Assembly: GCA_900553185.1 (NCBI GenBank) | Contig: USCT01000029.1 | Coordinates: forward strand, 1-25,232 | DNA length: 25,232 nt | Direction of reading: 5' to 3' | Source of the DNA: an uncultured Bacteroides sp. | Lineage (GTDB): Bacteria > Bacteroidota > Bacteroidia > Bacteroidales > Bacteroidaceae | In this document: one piece after another, positions 1 through 7,107 of the stretch | Numbering within the stretch: the stretch's first letter is position 1 | Layout: every line of letters begins with the position of its first letter | Position numbers and translations under genes: made by a program | The notes under the pieces: model-generated | Database searches by the model: none | What the model saw: only the letters and a program-made list of their open reading frames with translations | Told to the model about the DNA's origin: nothing

Positions 1-55
1 ACCAACGACCCCGAGATTACAAATCACGTGCTCTGGCCAACTGAGCTAAAGAGGC
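1..55 (-). tRNA. tRNA-Thr (TGT), 3' part cut by window edge
   Basis: Read on the minus strand, the sequence opens with the acceptor strand GCCTCTT at position 55, followed by a D-arm (TAGCTCAGTTGGCC) and an anticodon loop TTTGTAA with anticodon TGT at 21-19, which decodes ACA threonine. The T-arm and 3' acceptor lie beyond position 1. In Bacteroidales a cluster of tRNAs leading to tufA normally follows hpf; only this first tRNA is visible here. The anticodon stem has one apparent mismatch, so identity rests mainly on the anticodon and the D-arm. Confidence 0.93.
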
Positions 56-65
56 TTATCAAAAT

Positions 66-105
66 TTTGCAGCCGCTATGTTTCTTACGGCTTAGCGGCT
101 GCAAA
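66..105 (-). terminator. Hairpin terminator after hpf
   Basis: A perfect 13-bp inverted repeat (TTTGCAGCCGCTA at 66-78, TAGCGGCTGCAAA at 93-105) with a 14-base loop lies 44 bases beyond the hpf stop codon. On the minus strand it is followed by ATTTTG, a short T-rich tail. It probably ends the rpsU-xerC-hpf transcript before the tRNA gene. The T tract is short, so termination may be partial. Confidence 0.65.
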
Positions 106-131
106 TTTAGCTATTATTTTTTAACCACAAA
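102..131 (-). promoter_or_regulatory. Candidate promoter for the tRNA-Thr transcript
   Basis: On the minus strand TTTG (131-128) and TAAATTTG (109-102) are separated by 18 bases, close to the Bacteroides sigma-factor consensus TTTG-N19-TAnnTTTG. The start point would fall about 40 bases before the tRNA 5' end. The -7 box shares bases 102-105 with the hpf terminator stem. Confidence 0.6.
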
Positions 132-148
132 ACTTTTTCGTGATTTTT

Positions 149-448
149 TTATTTACTTTGTTGTTTTTCCTTGGCTTTCAGCAACTGTTTAGAGAGTGCA
201 TCCATGCAAACATCGACAGACTCCTCAAACGTATCGCTTACTTTTTCTGCGTAAAACTCTGTATTCAGCGCCAGGACACGGACTCCCGCCTCCTTATTCA
301 TAGCTGTTTCAGGTTTTACTACCTTTAAAGACACCTCTACTTTCTTTATATTATCGCAAAACTTCTCGAGCTTCTCTGCTTTCTTCTGAATGAAAGCTTC
401 CAATTTGTCGGATGCGTCGAAATGAATGGATTGAATTCTTACTTCCAT
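149..448 (-). CDS. hpf: Ribosome hibernation promoting factor, short form (HPF/RaiA family)
   Basis: This 99-residue S30AE-family protein binds the decoding region of the 30S subunit and holds ribosomes inactive in stationary phase or stress. The sequence begins MEVRIQSIHFDASDKLEAFI and shows the family beta-alpha-beta-beta-beta-alpha pattern. The length fits the short form, with no C-terminal dimerisation extension. The ATG at 448 is chosen over an in-frame start at 490 because a strong AAGGAGGT (460-453) sits 4 bases upstream, and because the longer version would overlap xerC. The gene starts 16 bases after the xerC stop and is the last gene of the rpsU-xerC-hpf operon. A ribosome binding site this strong is unusual here: most neighbours have none. 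Confidence 0.95.
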   Translation of the reverse strand: MEVRIQSIHFDASDKLEAFIQKKAEKLEKFCDNIKKVEVSLKVVKPETAMNKEAGVRVLALNTEFYAEKVSDTFEESVDVCMDALSKQLLKAKEKQQSK

Positions 449-452
449 AAAT

Positions 453-460
453 ACCTCCTT
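453..460 (-). promoter_or_regulatory. Extended Shine-Dalgarno of hpf
   Basis: The minus strand reads AAGGAGGT, fully complementary to the canonical 16S rRNA tail, 4 bases before the hpf ATG at 448 and just after the xerC stop. Bacteroidota mRNAs generally lack such sites, and most other genes in this window have none. It fixes the hpf start. Confidence 0.85.
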
Positions 461-464
461 TTCT

Positions 465-1355
465 TTACGCTCTAGGATGAGCTTGTTCATAAACTTTTTT
501 TAGTTCCTCAAAGGTCGTATGAGTATAAACTTGCGTTGTCATCAGACTCTCATGCCCCAGCAACTCTTTCACCGCTTCCAGCTCCGCCTGATGGTTCAGC
601 ATGGAAGTCGCGAAGGAATGCCTCAACACATGAGGGCTCTTCTTTCTCAGCGTTACAACCTTCGACAGATTTCGCTTCACTACTCGATAAACCAATTCCG
701 GATACAACCGCTCACCGTTTTTCCGAACAAAAAACGCCGGGCAGGTTCTTCCACAGCTTTCATCCCTTACAGAAAGATAAGCGCGCATATCCATTTCCAG
801 TTCTTTTCCAAACGGAATCAAGCGCTGCTTGCTCCTTTTTCCCGTCACTTTCATCACCCGGGCAGAAAAATCCACATCCGCATCGTTCAGTCCGATCAGT
901 TCGGAAAGACGAATACCTGTCGCATAAAACATTTCCAGCATCATGCGGTCACGCATGCCTTCAAAACCTTCCCCGAAATCTGTCTTGTCAAGCAGACAAT
1001 CCATATCAGATTCCTTCACAAATACCGGCAGCGGTCTTTTCTTTTTCGGCCCCACGACTTTTGCCGTAGGATCCGCCGTTATTTGCTGTTTTCGCAACAG
1101 AAAGTGATAAAACGACCGGAGCGAACTAAGCTTCCGATTTACCGACGTAGCCGTATATCCTTCTTCCATCAGTGAGAGAACCCACCCTCGAATCAGATCC
1201 GCATCTACATCCGTATAACCCAGACACTCGTCCACCCCTCTAAAGTAGCTTTCAAATTGCGTAAGATCAATCTCATAACTGCGAACAGTCTTCGATGAGT
1301 AATTACGCTCCAGCGAAAGATACTCCAAAAAAGATTCTTTCAACATAAGAAACAT
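465..1355 (-). CDS. xerC: Tyrosine recombinase XerC (chromosome dimer resolution)
   Basis: A 296-residue site-specific recombinase with an N-terminal SAM-like core-binding domain (about residues 5-90) and a C-terminal catalytic domain (about 108-290). The full catalytic set is present: R149 (ATGIRLSEL), K173 (TGKRSK), H242 and R245 (HVLRHSFAT), H268 (LLGHESL) and nucleophile Y277 (TQVYTHT). This fits a Xer enzyme that resolves chromosome dimers at dif, and the length is standard for XerC/XerD. Its place between rpsU and hpf is the conserved Bacteroidales position of the housekeeping enzyme, which argues against an integrase of a mobile element or a fimbrial phase-variation invertase. An alternative ATG at 1346 would remove three residues. 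It is probably cotranscribed from the rpsU promoter. Confidence 0.93.
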   Translation of the reverse strand: MFLMLKESFLEYLSLERNYSSKTVRSYEIDLTQFESYFRGVDECLGYTDVDADLIRGWVLSLMEEGYTATSVNRKLSSLRSFYHFLLRKQQITADPTAKVVGPKKKRPLPVFVKESDMDCLLDKTDFGEGFEGMRDRMMLEMFYATGIRLSELIGLNDADVDFSARVMKVTGKRSKQRLIPFGKELEMDMRAYLSVRDESCGRTCPAFFVRKNGERLYPELVYRVVKRNLSKVVTLRKKSPHVLRHSFATSMLNHQAELEAVKELLGHESLMTTQVYTHTTFEELKKVYEQAHPRA

Positions 1356-1423
1356 CGCCTTATTGATTCAACGACGAATTTATGAAAAAGAATTCAATAA
1401 TTCAAGAAATCCTGCAGATTTTA

Positions 1424-1615
1424 TTATTCTTCTGTCTGATGCATTTTCTGAACGTAAATAGCACGTTCCATTTTAAGTCTCTTCAAAACAGACGGTTTGT
1501 CATACTGCTGTCTGCTTCTCAATTCTTTTACAACACCTGTTTTTTCAAATTTTCTTTTGAATTTTTTCAGCGCTTTTTCAATGTTTTCGCCTTCTTTTAC
1601 TGGTACTACAATCAT
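1424..1615 (-). CDS. rpsU: 30S ribosomal protein bS21
   Basis: A 63-residue basic protein starting MIVVPVKEGENIEKALKKFK, with the Lys/Arg-rich family core (KRKFEKTGVVKELRSRQ). bS21 sits on the 30S platform near the 16S rRNA 3' end, next to bS6 and bS18. The ATG at 1615 is chosen because homologues begin at this MIVVPV motif; the open frame extends upstream to a GTG at 1699, but that would pass through the promoter. It is first in the operon rpsU-xerC-hpf. I see no Shine-Dalgarno in the AT-rich leader. Confidence 0.96.
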   Translation of the reverse strand: MIVVPVKEGENIEKALKKFKRKFEKTGVVKELRSRQQYDKPSVLKRLKMERAIYVQKMHQTEE

Positions 1616-1671
1616 GTTTTTAAAATTAAAGTATGTTGTTACTAAATTATTTATGCATTTTATTTGCGCCG

Positions 1672-1702
1672 CAAAATTACACATACTTTCTTTATTCACA
1701 AA
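1672..1702 (-). promoter_or_regulatory. Promoter of the rpsU-xerC-hpf operon
   Basis: On the minus strand TTTG (1702-1699), exactly 19 bases, then TAATTTTG (1679-1672) match the Bacteroides -33/-7 consensus precisely. The predicted start point near 1665 leaves an AT-rich leader of about 50 bases before the rpsU ATG. Confidence 0.75.
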
Positions 1703-1741
1703 ACTTTCCGGTATATTTTCTTCAGAATTGCCCAGAAATTG

Positions 1742-1749
1742 TAACTTTG
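1742..1749 (+). promoter_or_regulatory. Candidate -7 element for the aminopeptidase gene
   Basis: TAACTTTG matches TAnnTTTG and lies 44 bases before the ATG at 1794, divergent from the rpsU promoter. The upstream -33 position holds only TTTC at 21-base spacing, one mismatch from TTTG, so the call is moderate. Confidence 0.45.
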
Positions 1750-1793
1750 TGACTTCAGAAAAAACAAGTTAACAACCAAATTTGATCAGCACC

Positions 1794-3569
1794 ATGAAAC
1801 AGATTATACAAAGAATAGCCGGATTACGGACATTCATGAAACAAAACGGAATAGCAGCGTTCATCACTCCAAGTACAGACCCCCATTCCGGCGAATACGT
1901 ACCCGCGCACTGGGAATCACGTAAATGGATTTCAGGATTTACCGGATCGGCAGGAACGGCTGTTGTCACAACCGAAACCGGCGGACTATGGACAGACTCC
2001 CGTTATTTCCTTCAGGCAGCCGAACAGCTGAAAGGAAGCGGACTGACACTTTTCAAGGACAAACTGCCGGAGACTCCCAGTATTCCTGCCTGGTTGGGAC
2101 AGGTACTGAAGCCGGGAGACAAGGTTGGTATCGACGGATGGGTCATGACCACCGACGAAGCCCAGACAATAAAGAATGCGCTGGCACAGAACGGACTGGA
2201 ACTGGTTACCGTCTCCGACCCTTACGAACAGTTATGGACCGACCGTCCTACCCTGCCCCTGAATCCGCCGTTTATTTTACCGCTGGCATTCTGCGGGACA
2301 GACTGTGCAACCAAAATTGCACAGATACGTCGGCAGATCCAAGAAAACCACGCCGACGGAATACTCATCTCGGCACTCGACGAGATAGCCTGGACATTAA
2401 ACCTGCGAGGAAACGACGTACACTGCAATCCGGTATTTGTCAGTTACCTGCTCATTACAGACAACCGGGCCGTTCTCTACATTCTGCCCGAGAAGCTGAC
2501 TGGGGAAGTCCGAAACTACCTTAATGAAAATCAGGTAGAGATCCATGATTACCGGGACATTGAGAAAGAACTGAGGAAATATGACCGAAGAAGCCTCCAG
2601 CTGCCTTCCAGTACCAACTACGCGTTGTATCAGGCTGCCTCATCTGCTACCTCGATAGTAACGGCCCCCTCACCGGTACTGTACCTGAAATCCATCAAGA
2701 ACGAAACCGAGATCAAAGGATTCCACGCAGCCATGAAACGTGACGGAGTGGCCATGGTCCGCTTCCTGATGTGGCTGAAAGCGGCAGTCGGCCGAGATAC
2801 GGTTACCGAGGTTACCCTCGACGAAGCACTTTACCGGTTCCGGGCCGAACAAGCTTATTTTAAAGGTATCAGTTTCGACACCATTGCCGGATACGCCGCT
2901 CATGGAGCCATTGTTCACTACGAAGCTACTCCCGAGACAGCGGCTACCCTTCGTCCGGAAGGCATGTTGCTGCTGGATAGCGGTGCCCAGTACCTGGACG
3001 GAACAACCGATATTACCCGTACCATCGTACTGGGCCCGGTTACCCTGGAAGAAAAACAAGACTATACACGGGTATTAAAGGGGATGATCCAACTTTCCAT
3101 GGCCGAGTTCCCCTACGGAACTTGCGGAACACAGCTGGATGTATTGGCCCGACAATTCATGTGGAAAGCGGGAATCAACTACGGACACGGTACCGGTCAC
3201 GGAGTAGGACATTTTCTCAATGTACACGAAGGCCCTCATCAATTCCGGATGAATTACATGCCGGCCCTGTTGCTGCCCGGAATGACCGTTACCAACGAGC
3301 CCGGTATCTATAAGGAGGGACGCTACGGCGTACGTATCGAGAATACCATGCTGATTACAGAAAGCCAGACCACGGAATTCGGACCGTTCTACAAATTCGA
3401 GACATTGACATGCTGTCCGATAGACAAGGAAGCGATTCTGCCGGAAATGATGAGCGCTGAAGAGAAGAAATGGCTGAACGACTACCATGCCTGGGTATAC
3501 AGAGAATTAAGTCCGCTACTGGATGAATCGGAAAAGACATGGCTGGGTCAGGCCACTTCAGCCATCTGA
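1794..3569 (+). CDS. X-Pro aminopeptidase (peptidase family M24B)
   Basis: A 591-residue dimetal peptidase that removes N-terminal residues preceding proline. It has the three-domain eukaryotic-type aminopeptidase P layout: two creatinase-like N-terminal domains (about 1-155 and 160-300) and a pita-bread catalytic domain (about 305-540). Metal ligands are recognisable: D395 and D406 (DSGAQYLDGTTDITRT), H469 (GHGTGHGVGH), E502 (TNEPGIY) and E516 (GVRIENT). There is no signal peptide, so it is probably cytosolic. The ATG at 1794 is preferred over an in-frame TTG at 1782. Its likely role is turnover of proline-containing peptides. The next gene follows after 44 bases and may share its transcript. 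Confidence 0.93.
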   Translation: MKQIIQRIAGLRTFMKQNGIAAFITPSTDPHSGEYVPAHWESRKWISGFTGSAGTAVVTTETGGLWTDSRYFLQAAEQLKGSGLTLFKDKLPETPSIPAWLGQVLKPGDKVGIDGWVMTTDEAQTIKNALAQNGLELVTVSDPYEQLWTDRPTLPLNPPFILPLAFCGTDCATKIAQIRRQIQENHADGILISALDEIAWTLNLRGNDVHCNPVFVSYLLITDNRAVLYILPEKLTGEVRNYLNENQVEIHDYRDIEKELRKYDRRSLQLPSSTNYALYQAASSATSIVTAPSPVLYLKSIKNETEIKGFHAAMKRDGVAMVRFLMWLKAAVGRDTVTEVTLDEALYRFRAEQAYFKGISFDTIAGYAAHGAIVHYEATPETAATLRPEGMLLLDSGAQYLDGTTDITRTIVLGPVTLEEKQDYTRVLKGMIQLSMAEFPYGTCGTQLDVLARQFMWKAGINYGHGTGHGVGHFLNVHEGPHQFRMNYMPALLLPGMTVTNEPGIYKEGRYGVRIENTMLITESQTTEFGPFYKFETLTCCPIDKEAILPEMMSAEEKKWLNDYHAWVYRELSPLLDESEKTWLGQATSAI

Positions 3570-3613
3570 TTTCATTAAAAATCCATTATCTTATCACCTA
3601 AAAACATCCAATT

Positions 3614-4150
3614 ATGGCACTCATTAAATCAGTCCGCGGCTTCACCCCGGTTATCGGCGACAACTGTTACCTGGCCGACAATGCAACCATCATCGGCGAT
3701 GTCATCATGGGCCGCGATTGCAGCATCTGGTTCAACACGGTTCTCCGGGGCGATGTCAATTCCATCCGGATCGGAGACCGGGTGAACATCCAGGACGGAA
3801 GCGTCCTTCATACCCTCTATGAGAAATCGACCGTCGAGATCGGCAACGATGTCTCCATCGGGCACAATGTAACCCTACACGGAGCGACCGTCAGAGACAA
3901 TGCCCTGATCGGAATGGGAGCCACCCTGCTCGATCACGCCGTCGTAGGCGAAGGAGCCATCGTAGCGGCCGGAGCCCTGGTACTGGCCAACACCCTCATC
4001 GAGCCACACACGCTCTGGGGAGGCGTACCGGCCAAATTTATCAAGAAAGTCGACCCACAGCAAAGCAAGGAACTGAACCAGAAAATAGCAAACGGTTACC
4101 TGATGTATGCTTCCTGGTTCAAGGAAGAAGAAAAGGCCTCCGGAAAATAA
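3614..4150 (+). CDS. Gamma-carbonic anhydrase-like left-handed beta-helix protein
   Basis: A 178-residue protein made of hexapeptide repeats, seen as runs like ATIIGDVIMG, SIRIGDRVNI and NALIGMGATL, ending in a C-terminal helix (about 150-172). Three histidines occupy the metal-ligand positions of the gamma class: H66 (VLHTLY), H84 and H89 (SIGHNVTLHG). R45 and D47 (LRGDVN) and Q60 match other conserved sites. It resembles the short YrdA/PaaY/CaiE branch lacking the acidic loop of archaeal Cam. Metal binding is therefore likely, but carbonic anhydrase activity is not assured; many members have no proven reaction. It sits 44 bases after the aminopeptidase gene and ends before a bidirectional terminator. 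Confidence 0.88.
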   Translation: MALIKSVRGFTPVIGDNCYLADNATIIGDVIMGRDCSIWFNTVLRGDVNSIRIGDRVNIQDGSVLHTLYEKSTVEIGNDVSIGHNVTLHGATVRDNALIGMGATLLDHAVVGEGAIVAAGALVLANTLIEPHTLWGGVPAKFIKKVDPQQSKELNQKIANGYLMYASWFKEEEKASGK

Positions 4151-4169
4151 CCCGGACAAATGCGCGCAA

Positions 4170-4218
4170 AAAAAATCCTCGCCGGCGGAAGATGCACTCC
4201 TGCCAGCGAGGATTTTTT
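4170..4218. terminator. Bidirectional rho-independent terminator
   Basis: A 13-bp perfect stem (AAAAAATCCTCGC at 4170-4182 with GCGAGGATTTTTT at 4206-4218) surrounds a 23-base loop. An A run on one side and a T run on the other let it work in both directions. It lies 19 bases after the beta-helix gene (plus strand) and 58 bases after the waaA stop (minus strand), between two convergent genes. Confidence 0.88.
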
Positions 4219-4276
4219 ACATATCATCACCGGAAACACTCCGCGAGGAAACGGACATTCTTCCGGCATTACGGTC

Positions 4277-5497
4277 TCAGAATCTTACCTCATTCATGAT
4301 CTTCTCCAAAGCACCGGCGTTGTTTCTCACGTAATTACCGGCTTTCTTGCCCGATTTGTCCAGAAATCCATAATCGGTCCGGAATTTATCCATCAACGGA
4401 TTAAAATCGGCTGGCGAATGGATTTCAAAACCTCCCTGAGCCTGCTTCAGCCCCTGAGCCTCCATGAATTTCTGATTGTTCGGACCAAAAATGACAGGAA
4501 TGCCATATACGGCGGCTTCCAGTGTATTGTGAATGCCTACACCGAATCCTCCTCCGATGTACGCAATTTCTCCATAACGGTAAATGGAAGAAAGCAGACC
4601 GAAACAATCGATAATCATGCAATCAGCCTGACGGGCCTTATCTTCAGTAATCTGTGAATAACGTACGACCGGACGTCTCAGCTTATGAATGATTTCTTCG
4701 ATGTGGGTTTCGCTGATAACGTGAGGCGCGATAATCAGCTTCATATCCGGATGCTCATTGAAATAAGGAATGAAGATATCCTCATCGGGTGCCCACGAGC
4801 TTCCAGCCACCATCGTCAGGTTTTCCCCCTTGAACAGTTCCACCATGGGCAGTTCCCTGGCCTGCCGGCAAATCTCCAGGACACGGTCAAAACGGGTATC
4901 CCCCACAATCGTGGTATTCGTAATTCCAATCCGTTTCAGAAGTTCCACCGATTCCTGGTTCTGTACGAACAGGTGGGTAAAGCATTTCAGTATTCGTCTG
5001 TAAGTACCTCCATACCAGCGGAAAAAGAGTTGGCCAGGACGGAAAATCGAAGAAACGCTGTAAACCGGAATCCGACGGCGCTCCAGCTCCGTCAGGTAGT
5101 TTTTCCAGAATTCGTATTTCACGAAAAAGGCCATGCACGGATGCGCCAGTTCCACAAACCGGCGAGCATGGGCAGGCGTGTCCAAAGGCAGATAACATAC
5201 CACGTCGGCTCCCTTGTAATCTTTCCGTACCTCGTATCCGGAAGGTGAAAAAAAGGTCTGGAGGATCTTATACTCCGGATAACGCTTTCTGATTTCCTCA
5301 ATCAGCGGTCTGCCCTGTTCGAACTCTCCCAGCGAAGCCGCATGAAACCAGATATACTTCGCCTTCGGATCCATGCGTCGCTGCAAAACAGAAAAGGCAT
5401 CCTTCTCCCCTTTTACCATGGCGGACACCTTTTTATTGAAAAGTGCAGCCAATCTGACTGCACTTACATAAAGATATATGACAAGATTATAAATCAT
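4277..5497 (-). CDS. waaA: 3-deoxy-D-manno-octulosonic acid (Kdo) transferase
   Basis: A 406-residue GT30 glycosyltransferase that adds Kdo from CMP-Kdo to the lipid A precursor at the inner face of the inner membrane. An N-terminal hydrophobic anchor (MIYNLVIYLYVSAVRLAALF) precedes the first Rossmann domain with HAASLGEFEQGRPL, where the Glu after SLG is the proposed catalytic base. The second domain holds GDTRFDR, the HVISETH segment and the nucleotide-sugar signature GGGFGVGIHNTLEAAVYG. The ATG at 5497 lies 7 bases past the gltX stop and is preferred to a TTG at 5521 inside gltX. Co-transcription with gltX looks likely. It supports a Gram-negative, lipopolysaccharide-bearing host. Confidence 0.93.
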   Translation of the reverse strand: MIYNLVIYLYVSAVRLAALFNKKVSAMVKGEKDAFSVLQRRMDPKAKYIWFHAASLGEFEQGRPLIEEIRKRYPEYKILQTFFSPSGYEVRKDYKGADVVCYLPLDTPAHARRFVELAHPCMAFFVKYEFWKNYLTELERRRIPVYSVSSIFRPGQLFFRWYGGTYRRILKCFTHLFVQNQESVELLKRIGITNTTIVGDTRFDRVLEICRQARELPMVELFKGENLTMVAGSSWAPDEDIFIPYFNEHPDMKLIIAPHVISETHIEEIIHKLRRPVVRYSQITEDKARQADCMIIDCFGLLSSIYRYGEIAYIGGGFGVGIHNTLEAAVYGIPVIFGPNNQKFMEAQGLKQAQGGFEIHSPADFNPLMDKFRTDYGFLDKSGKKAGNYVRNNAGALEKIMNEVRF

Positions 5498-5504
5498 TTC
5501 CGGC

Positions 5505-7022
5505 TTATTTAAGAACTTCAACAGCCCGACGCATCCGTCTTACGGTTTCTTCTTTTCCCAATACGGCTGTGATATCAAACATGTGAGGTCCTTTTCCTTC
5601 ACCGACCAGCGTCAGACGGAAAGCGTTCATGATGTTACCCATGTGGTAACCTTTGTCTTCAATCCATTTCATCACGACCTGTTCCTGGTGTTCCAGTGAG
5701 AAATCATCCAGCGACTCCAGCAGGTCTGCCAGCTCGGTCATGCAGCGTGCAGAATCTTCCTTCCAGCGTTTCTTGACGGTCTTCTCGTCATATTCGGTCG
5801 GAGCGACGAAGAAGAACTTGCAGGTATCCCACAATTCCTTGATAAAGCTTACCCGACCTTTCATCAGTCCCATGACGGTAGCTACCGTTTCTCTCGGCGC
5901 TTCTATGCCATGTTCCCTCAGTATCGGCATAAACAGATCTGCCAGCTCATGATCGTCCTTGTGGATGATGTATTCGTGATTGAACCATTTGCCCTTTTCA
6001 TAATCGAACTTGGCACCTGCCTTGCTGCACCGGTGCAAGTCGAACAGCTTGATCAGTTCATCCATCGACATCAGCTCCTGATCGTTTCCCGGATTCCATC
6101 CCAGCAGCGCCAGGAAATTGATAACAGCTTCGGGCAGGTATCCTGACTCACGATAGCCGGACGAAACTTCTCCGGTTTTCGGATCGTGCCATTCCAGCGG
6201 AAATACCGGAAATCCCAGACGGTCACCGTCACGCTTGCTCAGCTTGCCGTTTCCGTCCGGTTTCAGCAGCAGCGGCAGATGAGCGAATTCCGGCATGCTG
6301 TCCTCCCATCCGAAAGCACGGTACAGCAACACGTGCAGCGGTGCCGACGGCAACCATTCTTCTCCACGGATTACGTGAGAGATTTCCATCAGGTGATCGT
6401 CCACGATGTTGGCCAGATGATAGGTCGGCAGTTCATCAGCCGATTTATAAAGTACCTTGTCGTCCAGAATAGAAGAGTTGATCACTACTTCCCCACGAAT
6501 GATGTCGTGTACGTGTACGTCTTCATTCGGTTCAATCTTAAACCGTACCACATACTGCTGTCCTTCCGCTATCAGCCGGTCTACTTCTTCTTTCGGCAAT
6601 GTCAGGGAGTTTCTCATCGAAAGACGTGTGGTAGCGTCATACTGGAAGTTAGGAATTTCCTTACGTTTGGCATCCAGTTCCTCCGGAGTATCAAAAGCGA
6701 TATAAGCTTTTCCGTTGTCCAGCAATACCTGAACATATTTCTTGTAAATGTCACGGCGTTCCGACTGGCGGTAAGGACCGTAGTTTCCACCGAAGCTGAC
6801 GCCTTCGTCGAACTTGATTCCCAGCCATTTGAAGGACTCGATGATGTATTCCTCCGCTCCCGGAACAAAACGGTTCGAGTCGGTATCTTCGATACGGAAA
6901 ATCAACTCTCCCCCATGCTGACGAGCAAACAGATAGTTATATAAAGCAGTGCGCACACCGCCGATATGCAATGCACCTGTCGGACTCGGTGCAAAACGAA
7001 CTCTTACTTTTCTTTCTGACAT
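5505..7022 (-). CDS. gltX: Glutamyl-tRNA synthetase
   Basis: A 505-residue class Ic aminoacyl-tRNA synthetase that charges tRNA-Glu. The HIGH-type motif is at 19-22 within PSPTGALHIGG, and the KMSKS-type motif is KLSKR at 260-264. The C-terminal helical anticodon-binding domain spans roughly 330-505. The four-cysteine zinc site of the E. coli enzyme is absent, as in many bacteria. The ATG at 7022 is the natural start, a few residues before the conserved VRVRFAPSPTG. It leads the gltX-waaA pair and is divergent from the PgpH-type gene across an 85-base spacer. Confidence 0.96.
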   Translation of the reverse strand: MSERKVRVRFAPSPTGALHIGGVRTALYNYLFARQHGGELIFRIEDTDSNRFVPGAEEYIIESFKWLGIKFDEGVSFGGNYGPYRQSERRDIYKKYVQVLLDNGKAYIAFDTPEELDAKRKEIPNFQYDATTRLSMRNSLTLPKEEVDRLIAEGQQYVVRFKIEPNEDVHVHDIIRGEVVINSSILDDKVLYKSADELPTYHLANIVDDHLMEISHVIRGEEWLPSAPLHVLLYRAFGWEDSMPEFAHLPLLLKPDGNGKLSKRDGDRLGFPVFPLEWHDPKTGEVSSGYRESGYLPEAVINFLALLGWNPGNDQELMSMDELIKLFDLHRCSKAGAKFDYEKGKWFNHEYIIHKDDHELADLFMPILREHGIEAPRETVATVMGLMKGRVSFIKELWDTCKFFFVAPTEYDEKTVKKRWKEDSARCMTELADLLESLDDFSLEHQEQVVMKWIEDKGYHMGNIMNAFRLTLVGEGKGPHMFDITAVLGKEETVRRMRRAVEVLK

Positions 7023-7107
7023 AGTGGTTTCTATCTAAAAAATACGCTGCAAAATTAATCTAAATTTCCCGTTTTTTTCTTATTTTGCGCCCAAAATATG
7101 TCACCTT

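Noticed and set aside
465..1355. XerC as a mobile-element integrase or fimbrial phase-variation recombinase
   Set aside because: It sits in the conserved rpsU-xerC-hpf order, has normal length, and lies about 14 kb from the fimbrial cluster, with no att-like repeats seen.
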